A stretch of 64,000 nucleotides of DNA, taken from NCBI GenBank assembly GCA_963838095.1, contig CAWIPO010000006.1, positions 868,001-932,000 on the forward strand. Reading direction: 5' to 3'. The notes below the pieces were generated by a model. It was not told the origin of the DNA and ran no database searches. It saw only the letters and a program-made list of their open reading frames with translations. Both the position numbers and the translations under genes were made by a program. Shown piece after piece: positions 17,002-25,824 of this stretch. Position 1 is the first letter of the stretch; each line of letters begins with the position of its first letter. The DNA is from CAWCGU01 sp963838095. GTDB lineage: Bacteria > Actinomycetota > Thermoleophilia > Solirubrobacterales > 70-9.

Positions 17002-17309
17002 GGCGCCCCCGGCACACCGATCTCGCTGAGGCGCGGCTCGCCCGGGCCCAATGGGTCGAGCCCCTGGTCCTCCCACGACGTCCGGTAGGCCGATCGGTAT
17101 GACTCGAGATAGGCCTCACGAAATCCTGCCTCCCGCCCTTGCTCGAAGCCGGTGTTGAATCCTCGCCCCGCGCCCACTGCCGCTCCCAGCTTCTCGCCGG
17201 CAGCCTCGGCCGTCACCTCGGTTGCGTCGGCCTCACCCGAGTTGCTCCCGACGACGTAGCCCCCGATTGCGCCCGCAGCGATGAGCGCGATCGACGCGGC
17301 GACGCTCAC
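16998..17309 (-). CDS. Small membrane-anchored protein of the SGNH cluster
   Basis: 103 residues from a GTG. One N-terminal membrane helix (VAASIALIAAGAIGGYVVGS) is followed by a Gly/Ala/aromatic segment (GRGFNTGFEQGREAGFREAYLESYRSAYRTSW). The GGYxxGS exit of the helix and the following repeat-like GxxxGxxxG region resemble the N-terminus of the next gene product. It may be a paralogous anchor module that has lost, or never had, the hydrolase domain. It is coupled to the downstream SGNH gene by a 4-base overlap. Confidence 0.7.
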   Translation of the reverse strand: MSVAASIALIAAGAIGGYVVGSNSGEADATEVTAEAAGEKLGAAVGAGRGFNTGFEQGREAGFREAYLESYRSAYRTSWEDQGLDPLGPGEPRLSEIGVPGAP

Positions 17310-17330
17310 GGAGTCTCTGGCGCCGGGAGC

Positions 17331-18212
17331 TCAGCAGCGCTTGACCTGTTGCGCGATCGCTTTCGCCCGAGCCTGGTAGCCCTCGGCGTTGACGTGGACG
17401 CCGTCGCCCGCGAGCCAGCCGGGGTTCTCGCTCACCATTTCCGCCCAATCGACAATCCTCAGATTCCTTCGGTGCTTCGACTCGCTGTGGAGGACGCCGT
17501 TGTAGCCCGCATAGCTCGCACCGCCGACAGAGGGGCGGACGATGTTGGGCCAGACGACGCAGCGGCGCTTGCCGACGATGTCCATCGTGTCGCGGACGGC
17601 ATCGCGGAAGGCATCGACCGTGTGTGGGTCGTCGTTGGTCCCCAGGCTCATCACGACGACCGTGGCGAGGTTCCCCTTTTGCCGCAGCAGGGCGACACCC
17701 TCCGGCGCATGGCGTGAGATCGAGACGGACTGCTCCACGTCCCACTCGCGCAGGGCGCTGGGAATGTAGGGACGCGTGCCCTCGGCCAGGGAATCGCCGT
17801 TGACGAACACGGTTCGCGGTTGCACCTCCAGGACCTGGCGCTCGACCGCGTGCCCGCTTGCAAACCAAACGATCTTGTGGCGTCCTGGATTCCCGAGCTT
17901 CACCCGAACCTCTCGGGGCCTGTCCTCAGCGCCCGTGCGCCGCTCCCGGCACTCGGTGTGCCCGCGCGGGTAGCGGACGCAGAGCTTGAACGGGACTCGC
18001 GGCTGGTTGCGCGCTTCGAAGACCGCCGTTGCCGAGTCGCCCTTGAAGCAGAACAGATCCGGCTTCTCACCACCACCACCGCAGGCGGCATAGGCGTCAA
18101 AGGGCTTCGCCGCTCCGGCACCACCGGCGCCGAGGCTGAACGCAACGGCTGTCACGGCCAGGAGAGAGAGAAGTGTGACCAACCTCACGCTGCCCAGCCT
18201 ATTGCCGTCCAT
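17331..18212 (-). CDS. Secreted SGNH hydrolase-type esterase
   Basis: Up to 296 residues; the second ATG (18212, giving MDGNRLGS) is chosen because the first ATG (18221) overlaps the divergent monooxygenase start. A signal peptide (LVTLLSLLAVTAVAFSLGAGGAGA) leads to a cysteine-containing beta region. The SGNH block VFVNGDSLAEGTRPY then carries the serine, with MSLGTNDDPHTV and GDGVHVNAEGY supplying the Asp-His. The Asn-Gly-Asp-Ser substitution at block I (NGDS) differs slightly from GDS in its neighbour. It is likely an extracellular ester hydrolase. Together with the two genes downstream it forms a three-gene cluster. Confidence 0.8.
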   Translation of the reverse strand: MDGNRLGSVRLVTLLSLLAVTAVAFSLGAGGAGAAKPFDAYAACGGGGEKPDLFCFKGDSATAVFEARNQPRVPFKLCVRYPRGHTECRERRTGAEDRPREVRVKLGNPGRHKIVWFASGHAVERQVLEVQPRTVFVNGDSLAEGTRPYIPSALREWDVEQSVSISRHAPEGVALLRQKGNLATVVVMSLGTNDDPHTVDAFRDAVRDTMDIVGKRRCVVWPNIVRPSVGGASYAGYNGVLHSESKHRRNLRIVDWAEMVSENPGWLAGDGVHVNAEGYQARAKAIAQQVKRC

Positions 18213-18219
18213 TACTGTC

Positions 18220-19740
18220 ATGAGTCCTGTGGAAGCCTCGTCCGAAACGGCGGTCGAGCACTTCGACGTGCTGATCGTCGGCGCCGGTCTGTCCGGGATC
18301 GGAGCCGGCTACCACCTGCAGGCGAAGTGCCCCGGCAAGAGCTTCGCGATCCTCGAGGCCCGGGAGTCGATCGGCGGGACCTGGGACCTGTTCAGGTACC
18401 CGGGCATCCGCTCGGACTCGGACATGTACACGCTGGGCTACTCGTTCAAGCCGTGGGAGGAGGCAAAGGCGATCGCGGACGGGTCGTCGATCCTCAGCTA
18501 CATCCACCAGACGGCACGCGAGGCCGGCATCGATCAGAAGGTGCGCTTCAACCATCGGGTCGTCCGCGCCGAGTGGTCCACGGCGGATGCGAGGTGGACG
18601 GTCGAGGCAGAGCGCGGCGACTCCGGGGAGACGGTGCGCCTGACCTGCGGATTCCTGTTCACGTGCAGCGGCTATTACCGCTACGACGAGGGCTATACGC
18701 CGGACTTCCAGGGGACCGAGCGCTTCAACGGCCGCATCGTGCATCCGCAGCACTGGACCGACGACATCGATTACGCCGGCAAGCGAGTGGTGGTGATCGG
18801 CAGCGGCGCGACCGCGGTTACGCTCGTTCCCGCGATCGCCGAGAGCGCTGCCCACGTGACGATGCTCCAGCGCTCGCCCAGCTACATCGTCTCGCTGCCC
18901 GGGGAGGACCCGTTCGCCAACGTCGTGCGGCGATTGCTCCCTGCCACGCTCGCCTACTCGATCGTTCGCTGGAAGAACGTGCTGCTGACGATGCTGGTCT
19001 TCCGGCTCAGCCGGCGCCGGCCCCGGGTCGTGAAGGCGCTGATCCGCAGGGCCCTCGAACGCCAGCTTCCGCCCGGGTACGACATCGACACGCACTTCAA
19101 GCCCACCTACAACCCGTGGGACCAGCGCATGTGCCTGGTGCCCGACGGCGACCTATTCGAGGCGATCGGCGACGGCCGCGCGTCCGTCGTCACCGATCAG
19201 ATCGAGACGTTCACCGAGCAGGGGCTCGCGCTCGCATCCGGGGCCGAGCTCGAGGCGGACCTGATCGTCACCGCCACCGGGATCAACCTGCTGGCGCTGG
19301 GAGGCATGCAGCTCGCCGTCGACGGCCGCGAGATCGAGCTCCCCGAGACGATGGGCTACAAGGGCTTGATGCTGAGCGGCGTGCCCAACCTGGCGATCGC
19401 GCTCGGGTACACCAACGCCTCCTGGACGCTCAAGTGCGACCTCACCTGTGAATACGTCTGCCGGCTGCTGAACCACATGGACGAGCACGGATACCGGCAA
19501 TGCACACCGCGGAACCTCGACCCGTCGATCACCGCCGAGCCGTTCATCGATTTCTCCTCTGGCTATGTGCTGCGCTCGATCCACAAGTTCCCGAAGCAGG
19601 GGTCGAAGCCGCCATGGCGTCTGCACCAGAACTACGCGCGCGACATCGTCACGTTGAGGTTGGGGACGATCGAGGACGGCACGATCGAGTTCTCCAAGCC
19701 GGTCTCCGCGGCGGAGGCTGCGGAGCCGGCGATCGCCTGA
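18220..19740 (+). CDS. ethA: EthA-like FAD/NADPH Baeyer-Villiger monooxygenase
   Basis: 506 residues from the ATG at 18220. The FAD site is DVLIVGAGLSGIGAG near residue 15, followed by GGTWDLFRYPGIRSDSDMYT. The second Rossmann site is VVVIGSGATAVTLVPAIA. The BVMO fingerprint F-x-G-x-x-x-H-x-x-x-W reads FNGRIVHPQHW. The sequence closely resembles my memory of mycobacterial EthA, including LCLVPNGDLF-like and GYTNASWTLK segments. EthA inserts oxygen into ketones and activates thioamides. The start is 1 base from the alternative start of the divergent SGNH gene. Confidence 0.9.
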   Translation: MSPVEASSETAVEHFDVLIVGAGLSGIGAGYHLQAKCPGKSFAILEARESIGGTWDLFRYPGIRSDSDMYTLGYSFKPWEEAKAIADGSSILSYIHQTAREAGIDQKVRFNHRVVRAEWSTADARWTVEAERGDSGETVRLTCGFLFTCSGYYRYDEGYTPDFQGTERFNGRIVHPQHWTDDIDYAGKRVVVIGSGATAVTLVPAIAESAAHVTMLQRSPSYIVSLPGEDPFANVVRRLLPATLAYSIVRWKNVLLTMLVFRLSRRRPRVVKALIRRALERQLPPGYDIDTHFKPTYNPWDQRMCLVPDGDLFEAIGDGRASVVTDQIETFTEQGLALASGAELEADLIVTATGINLLALGGMQLAVDGREIELPETMGYKGLMLSGVPNLAIALGYTNASWTLKCDLTCEYVCRLLNHMDEHGYRQCTPRNLDPSITAEPFIDFSSGYVLRSIHKFPKQGSKPPWRLHQNYARDIVTLRLGTIEDGTIEFSKPVSAAEAAEPAIA

Positions 19741-19919
19741 CGAATCCGCGGTAGACTCGTTACGAGTCAAGCCCGCTGGGTTCTCCCTCTGCCCTCCGAG
19801 CCGTTTCCGCCGCCGAGGGCGTCACAGGGACCAGCGTCATCGATCCACACGAGCCAGAGCCGCCCACCGCTCCCCTTCACTTCACCGTCCGCAGCCGGAT
19901 CTCCAGATGCAGGCTGTGG

Positions 19920-20816
19920 ATGCGCCGGCACCACGCGCTGGTGACCGTGGTCGGCAGTCTCGCGGTGGCGCTCGCGCTGGTGGTCGCGCTCGCGCGCAGT
20001 CAGGGTGATTTCGCGCAGGCGTTCTCAAGCGCCCCGATCTGGATCCTCGGGATCGCCGTGCTGCTCCACGTCGGCTGGCTGGTCGCGCGCTGCGAGGCGT
20101 GGCACGTCTGCGTGGGCGCGGCGGGGGGACAGGTGCATCGGCGCAGGCTCTACCGCGCCGGCAGCGTCGGCTACCTCGGAAACATCTTCAACGGGCATTT
20201 CGGATTCGCGGTGCGGATAGCGGCCTTGCGCCGCTCGGCGCCACGAGAGAGCCCATCGCCATCCGTGCTCGTCGCCGCCGAGCTTCCGATCCTGGTCGTG
20301 GAGGGCGGGTTGGCGGCGCTGATGTCCTTCACCCTGATCGGACCGCTCGGCGTGCCCTGGTGGGTGCCGCTGGCATCTATCGGGCTGGCCGTAGGCGTGA
20401 TCGCCGCGGTCAGCAGGGTCGCTCGCGGACGCGATCAAGGTGCTTGGCGGGGCCTGTCGGTGATGCGAGGGCTCCGCAGCCGCAACCGTGTCATCGCCCT
20501 CGTGGTCCTTGCCGTCTCGGTGCAGGTGGTGAGGAACTGGCTGGTGTTGAAGGGGATCGGGGTCGACGCCTCCGTGCTGGACTCGGTAGCGCTGCTGATC
20601 GGAATGGCCGTGATCGGGTTGCTGCCGGTGGGACCAAGCCTCGGTGCCGCGACGGCGGTGTTGATCCTCGGCGCAAACGGCGTTGCGGACACGGCGGCGG
20701 CTGGAGTCCTGTTGACGGTTACAGCCGCGGTGGGAGCGATCGTTTTCGCCCTCTGGGCGCTGATCGACCGAATGAGGCCAACCGGGACGCCTGTGCCCGT
20801 TCCACTGCCGTCCTGA
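19920..20816 (+). CDS. Lysylphosphatidylglycerol synthase-type (LPG_synthase_TM) membrane protein
   Basis: 298 residues from the ATG at 19920. Seven to eight hydrophobic helices are present, among them LVTVVGSLAVALALVVALA, IWILGIAVLLHVGWLVARCEAW and ALLIGMAVIGLLPVGPSLGAA. The pattern matches the flippase-like membrane domain of MprF and related actinobacterial proteins, without the lysyltransferase domain. It might translocate a lipid-linked molecule. The reading frame stays open about 28 codons upstream without a good start, so the N-terminus could be longer. The 179 bases before it hold no gene I can support. Confidence 0.7.
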   Translation: MRRHHALVTVVGSLAVALALVVALARSQGDFAQAFSSAPIWILGIAVLLHVGWLVARCEAWHVCVGAAGGQVHRRRLYRAGSVGYLGNIFNGHFGFAVRIAALRRSAPRESPSPSVLVAAELPILVVEGGLAALMSFTLIGPLGVPWWVPLASIGLAVGVIAAVSRVARGRDQGAWRGLSVMRGLRSRNRVIALVVLAVSVQVVRNWLVLKGIGVDASVLDSVALLIGMAVIGLLPVGPSLGAATAVLILGANGVADTAAAGVLLTVTAAVGAIVFALWALIDRMRPTGTPVPVPLPS

Positions 20817-20864
20817 CGCAAAGCTTTGCCCGACCAAGACAACAACCACGGGAAGAAGGATTGA

Positions 20865-21233
20865 GTGGCTAACCCCGCAACGCAGGAATGGACTTGCGAC
20901 GATTGCACGGTCACCGCAAGCTGGATGGGCGATTCCGAGCAGGGCGGACTGCCACCGCACTGGGTTGAGGAAGGGGGTGTCCTCTACTGCCTGCAGTGTC
21001 GGCGCGACCGTGCCGCCGAGGCCGCCGTCAGTGACCAAGACGTCGAGGTGCTCAGCGGCGAGCGGCGCGTTCAGCTGCGCAAGATCGCGATGATCGAGTT
21101 CGAGCTCCAACGCGACCCGGAGCGCGCCAACGGCTTGATCGCCCGTGCATGTCACACGTCGACCCCGGCGGTGGTGAAGGCGCGCCGGCGGCTCGAGGAA
21201 GGTGGTCACTCGGCTGGGCCGAGCCACTCCTGA
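20865..21233 (+). CDS. Small zinc-knuckle protein with HTH-like C-terminus
   Basis: 122 residues from a GTG with a strong GAAGAAGGA ribosome binding site. Paired cysteines CDDC (about 11-14) and CLQC (about 43-46) could bind one zinc. The C-terminal segment (IARACHTSTPAVVKARRRLEE) looks like a small helix-turn-helix. It could be a DNA- or RNA-binding regulator. It ends inside the 3' end of the convergent PEP-mutase-family gene, with 28 bases of overlap. The function is unknown. Confidence 0.7.
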   Translation: MANPATQEWTCDDCTVTASWMGDSEQGGLPPHWVEEGGVLYCLQCRRDRAAEAAVSDQDVEVLSGERRVQLRKIAMIEFELQRDPERANGLIARACHTSTPAVVKARRRLEEGGHSAGPSHS

Positions 21234-22006
21234 AGCTGGATCTTGACCGCAAGCGACGAGAAATCTCCGTCGTCGCGGATCTGCTGGGCCGAGGCGGCGA
21301 ACGCGGCTAGCGCGACGAAGGCAAGGTTGGCGCCGACGCTGACCCGCTGCGCTCCCGCTTCGACGATCTCGTCGAGCGATAGCTGCGGGCGCGCGAGCAC
21401 GTTCACCGGCTTGGAGGTTGCCTCGCAGACCGCCCGGATCTCCTCTGTGGTGCGCAGCCTCGGGGCGTAGAGCACGTCGGCGCCGGCGCGTTCGTACGCC
21501 TGCAGCCGGGCGATCGTGTCGTCGAGATCGGGATTGCCGCGGAAGTAGTTCTCAGCGCGGGCGGTGAGCGTGAATGGGAAGCCGCAGCCGCGGGCTGCCG
21601 CGACTGCCGCGGCCACCCGCTCCGCGGCGTGGTCGAGAGCGTAGATCTGGCCGCCCGGGTCGTAGTCCTCGATCGATCCGCCCACCGCCCCCGCCTCGGC
21701 GGCCCGCGTGATCGCCGTCGCCGCGTCCTCCGGATCGGGCCCGAACCCGTTCTCGAGGTCGACCGACAGCGGCAGGTCGGTCGCCTCGCCGAGAACCCCG
21801 ACATGCTCCGTCAGCTCGTCGAGGGTGACGGCGCCGTCGAGGCGCCCGAGGGTGAAGGCGAACCCCGCGCTCGTCGTCGCCAGCGCCCTGAATCCCAGCG
21901 CCGCCATCACCTTCGCCGACCCGGCATCCCACGGATTCGGGATCACGAACGGATCTCCCTCGTGCAAGGCCCTGAACTCCGCTGCCCGCTGTTCCTGTGG
22001 CTTCAC
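21206..22006 (-). CDS. Isocitrate lyase/PEP-mutase superfamily protein
   Basis: 266 residues from the GTG at 22006. The whole chain is a TIM barrel of the ICL/PEP mutase group: FVIPNPWDAGSAKVMAALGF, LSVDLENGFGPDPEDAA, VGGSIEDYDPGGQ, and TLTARAENYFRGNPDLDDTI, with metal-binding Asp/Glu residues and no KKCGH lyase motif. Such proteins cleave or rearrange C-C or C-P bonds of oxoacids (carboxyPEP mutase, methylisocitrate lyase-like, oxaloacetate decarboxylase). As deposited, its frame runs without a stop into the upstream P450 because of the frameshift there; the P450 stop at 22015-22017 separates the two genes by 8 bases. Confidence 0.87.
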   Translation of the reverse strand: MKPQEQRAAEFRALHEGDPFVIPNPWDAGSAKVMAALGFRALATTSAGFAFTLGRLDGAVTLDELTEHVGVLGEATDLPLSVDLENGFGPDPEDAATAITRAAEAGAVGGSIEDYDPGGQIYALDHAAERVAAAVAAARGCGFPFTLTARAENYFRGNPDLDDTIARLQAYERAGADVLYAPRLRTTEEIRAVCEATSKPVNVLARPQLSLDEIVEAGAQRVSVGANLAFVALAAFAASAQQIRDDGDFSSLAVKIQLQEWLGPAE

Positions 22007-22014
22007 GGTCGGCT

Positions 22015-23270
22015 TCAGCCGAGCAGCACCGGGACGCTGCGGTACTGATTCAGGAACGTCGAGCTGACACGTTCGGACTCGCCCGTCGAGCTCCAACTCC
22101 GGAAAGCGCTTCAGCGTCTCCTCGATCCACAGCTTCAGCTCCAGCCGCGCGAGCCCGGCGCCCATGCAGAAGTGGCGCCCACCGCCGCCGAAGCCCTGGT
22201 GGGGGTTCGGGTCGCGGCGAACGTCGAAGCGCTGTGGGTCCTCGAACGCGTCCTCGTCGCGGTTCGATGACACGTACCAGAGAGCGAGCTTGTCACCGGC
22301 CTTCACCTCTTGTCCCGCGACCTCGGTGTCGCGAGTGGCCGTGCGTCGCATGTAGGCGAAGGCGGGGTTGTAGCGGACGAACTCCTCGACGACCTGCTCC
22401 AGCGGCACCGCGCCGGCGCGCACCAGCTGCATCTGCTCGCGGGTCCTCGAGCAGGTTCTTGATCCCCGAGGTGAAGACGGCGCGGGTCGAGTCGTTGCCG
22501 GCCACCATCAGCAGGAAGAAGAACATCAGCACCTCTTCGTGGGAGAGGCGCTCGCCGTCGACCTCGGCCTGGATGAACGCGGTCGTCAGGTCGTCGGTCG
22601 GGTTCGTCTCGCGTTCGTCGATCATCGCGTTCACGTAGGGGACGAACTCCTCCAGCGCCCTCCAGACGTCGCCGAGGTCGGGGACGAGCCGCGGGTCCTC
22701 GAAGGCCGTGGTGCGGTTCGTCCAGTCGACGAGCTTGTCCGCGTCCTCGCGCGGGGCGCCGAGCATGTCGCCGATCACCATCGCCGGGACGTAGATGCCG
22801 ACGTCCTGAACGAGATCGAGTCGGCCGTCCGGGTGGCGCTCCAGAGCCCGGTCATAGACGAGGTTGATGATCTCGCGCATGCGCTCGGTGTGGTCGGCTG
22901 CCCGCTTCGGCGTGAACGCGCGCTGTGTGAGCGCCTTCAGGCGATCGTGCCGAGGCGGATCCTGGGTGATCAGCATGTTCGAGGAGAGGTCGATCGGGTC
23001 CGGCTTTTCAGGATCGCTCTCCAGCTTGTCCACGAGCACGATGCTGCGCGCCGAGGAGAAGGTCTCGTAGTCGCGCCCCACCTCGGCGACGTCGTCGAAG
23101 CGAACCACCGACCAGAATCCCGACTCCCACTCGAAGTCGCCCAGCTCGCTCCAGTGAAGCGGCGCCTCCTCCCGCAGCTGCGTGAACAGCTCGTGCGGCG
23201 GGCCGTCTTTCCACAACTCGAGGTTGCTGAGGTCCAGGCCTTCGCGGTCGAGGGTCGGAGTCGAGGCCAT
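22015..23270 (-). CDS. Cytochrome P450 (two single-base frameshifts as sequenced)
   Basis: About 418 residues after correction. The first frame carries the N-terminus through the I helix (LLMVAGNDSTRA, the oxygen-binding A/G-G-x-D-T region). One extra base near 22439 shifts to a second frame with the ExxR region (EEFVRYNPAFAYMRRTA) and the haem ligand HQGFGGGGRHFCMGAGLARL. One extra G at 22082-22084 shifts to a third frame that gives a typical P450 end (SSTFLNQYRSVPVLLG, stop at 22015). All P450 parts are present, so sequencing error is likelier than decay. The sequence resembles mycobacterial steroid or alkane P450s. It heads an operon with the ICL-family gene. Confidence 0.85.
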
Positions 23271-23339
23271 CGGCGATCCCTTCGTTGCTTGCCTTGCCGA
23301 CTCTATGGCCGCGCGAGCCTCGATGCAAGCGAGCCGGCG

Positions 23340-23669
23340 CTACTCGATCCCGGGTGCGACCAGCGTCCTGAACTTCAGGATCTGTCCCGGGATGTTGCCC
23401 TTGCAGACCGGGAAGTACAGGGACTCGTCGGCCTGGTGGCTGCGGCAGCGGAAGTCGCCAACCTGGTGATCGCCGCGCTTGTAGTAGTGCTTGGCGACGA
23501 ACTTCGCAATCGAGCAATGAACGTTGTGGCTCTTGAGGTCGTAGATCCCGCTTCCGTAGTCGATCGTCCCGCAGTAGCTCCAGTAGCGGTCGGCCGCCCC
23601 GGCTGAGGCCGGCAGGAACGCCGACAGCGCCAGCACGACCATCACCGCCAAGCTCACGACCTTCGTCAT
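23340..23669 (-). CDS. Small secreted cysteine-containing protein
   Basis: 109 residues from the ATG at 23669, behind a near-perfect AGGAGGA ribosome binding site. A signal peptide (VVSLAVMVVLALSAFLPASAGA) is followed by a mature region of about 84 residues with four cysteines (SYCGTIDYGSG, HCSIAKFVAKHYYKRGD, FRCRSHQADE, FPVCKGNIPG), likely two disulfides. It is an extracellular protein of unknown function. It lies 69 bases upstream of the P450 gene and may share its transcript. Confidence 0.75.
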   Translation of the reverse strand: MTKVVSLAVMVVLALSAFLPASAGAADRYWSYCGTIDYGSGIYDLKSHNVHCSIAKFVAKHYYKRGDHQVGDFRCRSHQADESLYFPVCKGNIPGQILKFRTLVAPGIE

Positions 23670-23773
23670 CCGATCCTCCTCGCCTTGGTCTCGGAACGCA
23701 CGTCGCTCGTCGAACCAACTAACCGCCGCGAGCGCCCGATGTTGCGGACGAACCCCCCTGGGAAGATTGGCGC

Positions 23774-24646
23774 GTGATTCGGTTTCGATCGCCAATCGGG
23801 ATTCGCCGCGCCGCTGTCCTGGGCTCGACCTGCCTTCTGCTCGGCGCCTGCGGGGGGGACTCGGACAACCCCGAAACGCCCGACGTCGGGCTCGAGCACC
23901 TGACGCCGCGGGAGAGCCGCGAGCCCCGAGATCCTCCGCGGTCGACGACCTCCACGACCTCGACGACAACCGAGTCCGAGCCCTCCACCGTCGAGAGGCA
24001 GCGGCTTGGAACGTCGGTTGAAGGGAGGCCGATCACCGCGTACCGAATCGGGACCTCGACCGCGACGGCGGCGATGCTCGTCGTCGGCTGCGTGCACGGG
24101 ACCGAGCCGGCCGGGATCGCGATCACCGAGCGGCTTCGGAAGGTTGAGCCGCCCGAGGGCGTCGCGCTGTGGCTGGTCGACGAGTTCAACCCGGATGGGT
24201 GTGCCGCGGGTACCCGCCAGAACGCAAACGGTGTCGACCTGAACCGGAATTCGGCCTGGAACTGGGAGCCGATCGAGAGTCCCGGCGACACCTATTACTC
24301 GGGGACGGGGCCGCTGTCCGAGCCGGAGTCCGTCGTCATCAACGAGTTCATCCGCGCGACCGCTCCCGAAATCAGCATCTGGTACCACCAGTACGCCGAA
24401 TTGGTCGATCGGTCCGGAGGAGACCCCGCGATCGAAAGCCGCTACGCGAGGCTCGTCGGCCTCCCGTACGAGCAATTCGGCCGCCCCCCGGGAAGCATCA
24501 CGTCGTGGCAGAACGACGTGTTTCCGGACGACACGGCCTTCGTAGTCGAGCTTCCGGCCGGCCCCCTATCGAGCGAATCGGTCCGGGTCCACGCGGACGC
24601 CGTGATCGCGCTGGCCGAGGATCTGGCCGCCGTCAGAGCACCGTGA
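23774..24646 (+). CDS. Lipoprotein M14-type zinc carboxypeptidase / murein peptide amidase-like
   Basis: 290 residues. A lipobox (LLLGAC) near residue 25 predicts a lipid-anchored protein, followed by a Ser/Thr/Pro linker. The catalytic fold shows the zinc ligands in VGCVHGTEPAG, the substrate region NANGVDLNRNSAWNW, the histidine WYHQYAEL, and a catalytic glutamate in AFVVELPAGPL. This order matches MpaA-like peptide amidases of the M14 family, which trim cell-wall peptides. Its last 14 bases overlap the 3' end of the convergent transporter. Confidence 0.82.
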   Translation: MIRFRSPIGIRRAAVLGSTCLLLGACGGDSDNPETPDVGLEHLTPRESREPRDPPRSTTSTTSTTTESEPSTVERQRLGTSVEGRPITAYRIGTSTATAAMLVVGCVHGTEPAGIAITERLRKVEPPEGVALWLVDEFNPDGCAAGTRQNANGVDLNRNSAWNWEPIESPGDTYYSGTGPLSEPESVVINEFIRATAPEISIWYHQYAELVDRSGGDPAIESRYARLVGLPYEQFGRPPGSITSWQNDVFPDDTAFVVELPAGPLSSESVRVHADAVIALAEDLAAVRAP

Positions 24647-25774
24647 GCTGGAGCGCGGCGCCGACCAGGCCACATCCGAGGACCACGTAGAGCACGGTCA
24701 GCTTGCCGTGGTAGCGGGTGAGGACGAGGAAGGCCGCGAGCGGCGAGGATCGCCGTCGGCACGTCGACGACCGACGTATCGAGGATCTCCACCGTCACCG
24801 CAGCAATCAGGCCGATCACGGCGGCCGCGACGCCGAGCAGGAAGGGGCGGATGCGCTCGTTCTCCGCGATCGCGACGAGGAAGCGGTGGAAGAAGATCGG
24901 GAACAGGAATGCCGGCAGGAAGATGCCGAGCGTCATCGCAAGGCTGCCGGAGAGCCCGCCGGCGAGATAGCCGACGAAGGTCGAGAAGATGATCAGCGGA
25001 GCCGGCAGCACGCCGCTGATCGCGAGCCCGTCCACGAACTGGCTGTCGGTCAGCCACTGCTGCGACTCGACGGCGCTCTCCTGAAGGAACGGGATCACGG
25101 TATAGGCGCCGCCGAACGTGAGCAGCCCAGCCTTCAATCCCTCGAGGAAGATCTCGGCGGTGAGCGAGACCGTGACCGCTCCGAGGATCAGGGCGAGCGG
25201 CAGAGGCAGCGGAGAAACGACGTTCGTTCGCCGCATCCAGCGCGAGCCGTTCGTCCACAGCTCGTAGGCAACTCCCCCGCCCGCAAGCACGAGCAGGAAG
25301 TTGGCCGAGGCAAACAGCGTCAGCACGAAGCCGGCCACGGCGAGCACGGCCAGCGGGATGTCGGTCAGGAACGCCTGCCTCAGCCGCACCAGCGCCCGCG
25401 CGACCAGCGCCCCGACGGCCGCCTTCAGCCCGTAGAAGAGCTCGTCGAGGTTGTCGGCGATCTCGGCCTCGACGTAGAGGATCGAGAGGCCCAGCATCAA
25501 CAGAAAGCCGGGCAGCATGAAGCCGAGGCCGGCCAGGAAGCCGCCCAGCCTTCCGCCGCGCAGGCGGCCGAAGTAGACGCACAGCTCGTGCGCCTCCGGG
25601 CCCGGCAGCACCTGATACACCGCCAGCGTCTTCTGGAACGTCTCCTCGGAGACCCACCCCTCCTCGTCCACGCACTCGCGCTTGATCATCGCGATCTGCG
25701 CCGCCGGGCCTCCCCAGGCAAGCGCGCCGAACCTGAGGAAGCGGAGGAAGATGGAGGCCGGGGGAGTCGGTCAC
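24633..25774 (-). CDS. chrA: Chromate-type (CHR) transporter ChrA (two frameshifts as sequenced)
   Basis: About 380 residues after correction. A GTG at 25774 begins MTDSP; one extra base near 25759-25764 restores ASIFLRFLRFGALAWGGPAA, the conserved CHR N-terminus. The middle frame (from 25689) has the VLPGPEAHELCVYFG motif, membrane helices and GLAISGVLPAPLIIFSTFVG. An extra base near 24735 then restores AFLVLTRYHGKLTVLYVVLG and the stop at 24633. CHR proteins export chromate and related anions, though many chromosomal ones have other substrates. The duplicated halves fit a long-chain CHR protein. Confidence 0.85.
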
Positions 25775-25824
25775 GAGCGGTCGCGCATTGTCCTCGATCG
25801 CGCGCCGGCGTCAGACTGGCGAGC

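Noticed and set aside
24718..25824. Long plus-strand open frame upstream of the MBL hydrolase
   Set aside because: It mirrors chrA on the other strand; the protein-like part begins at the GTG 25825.
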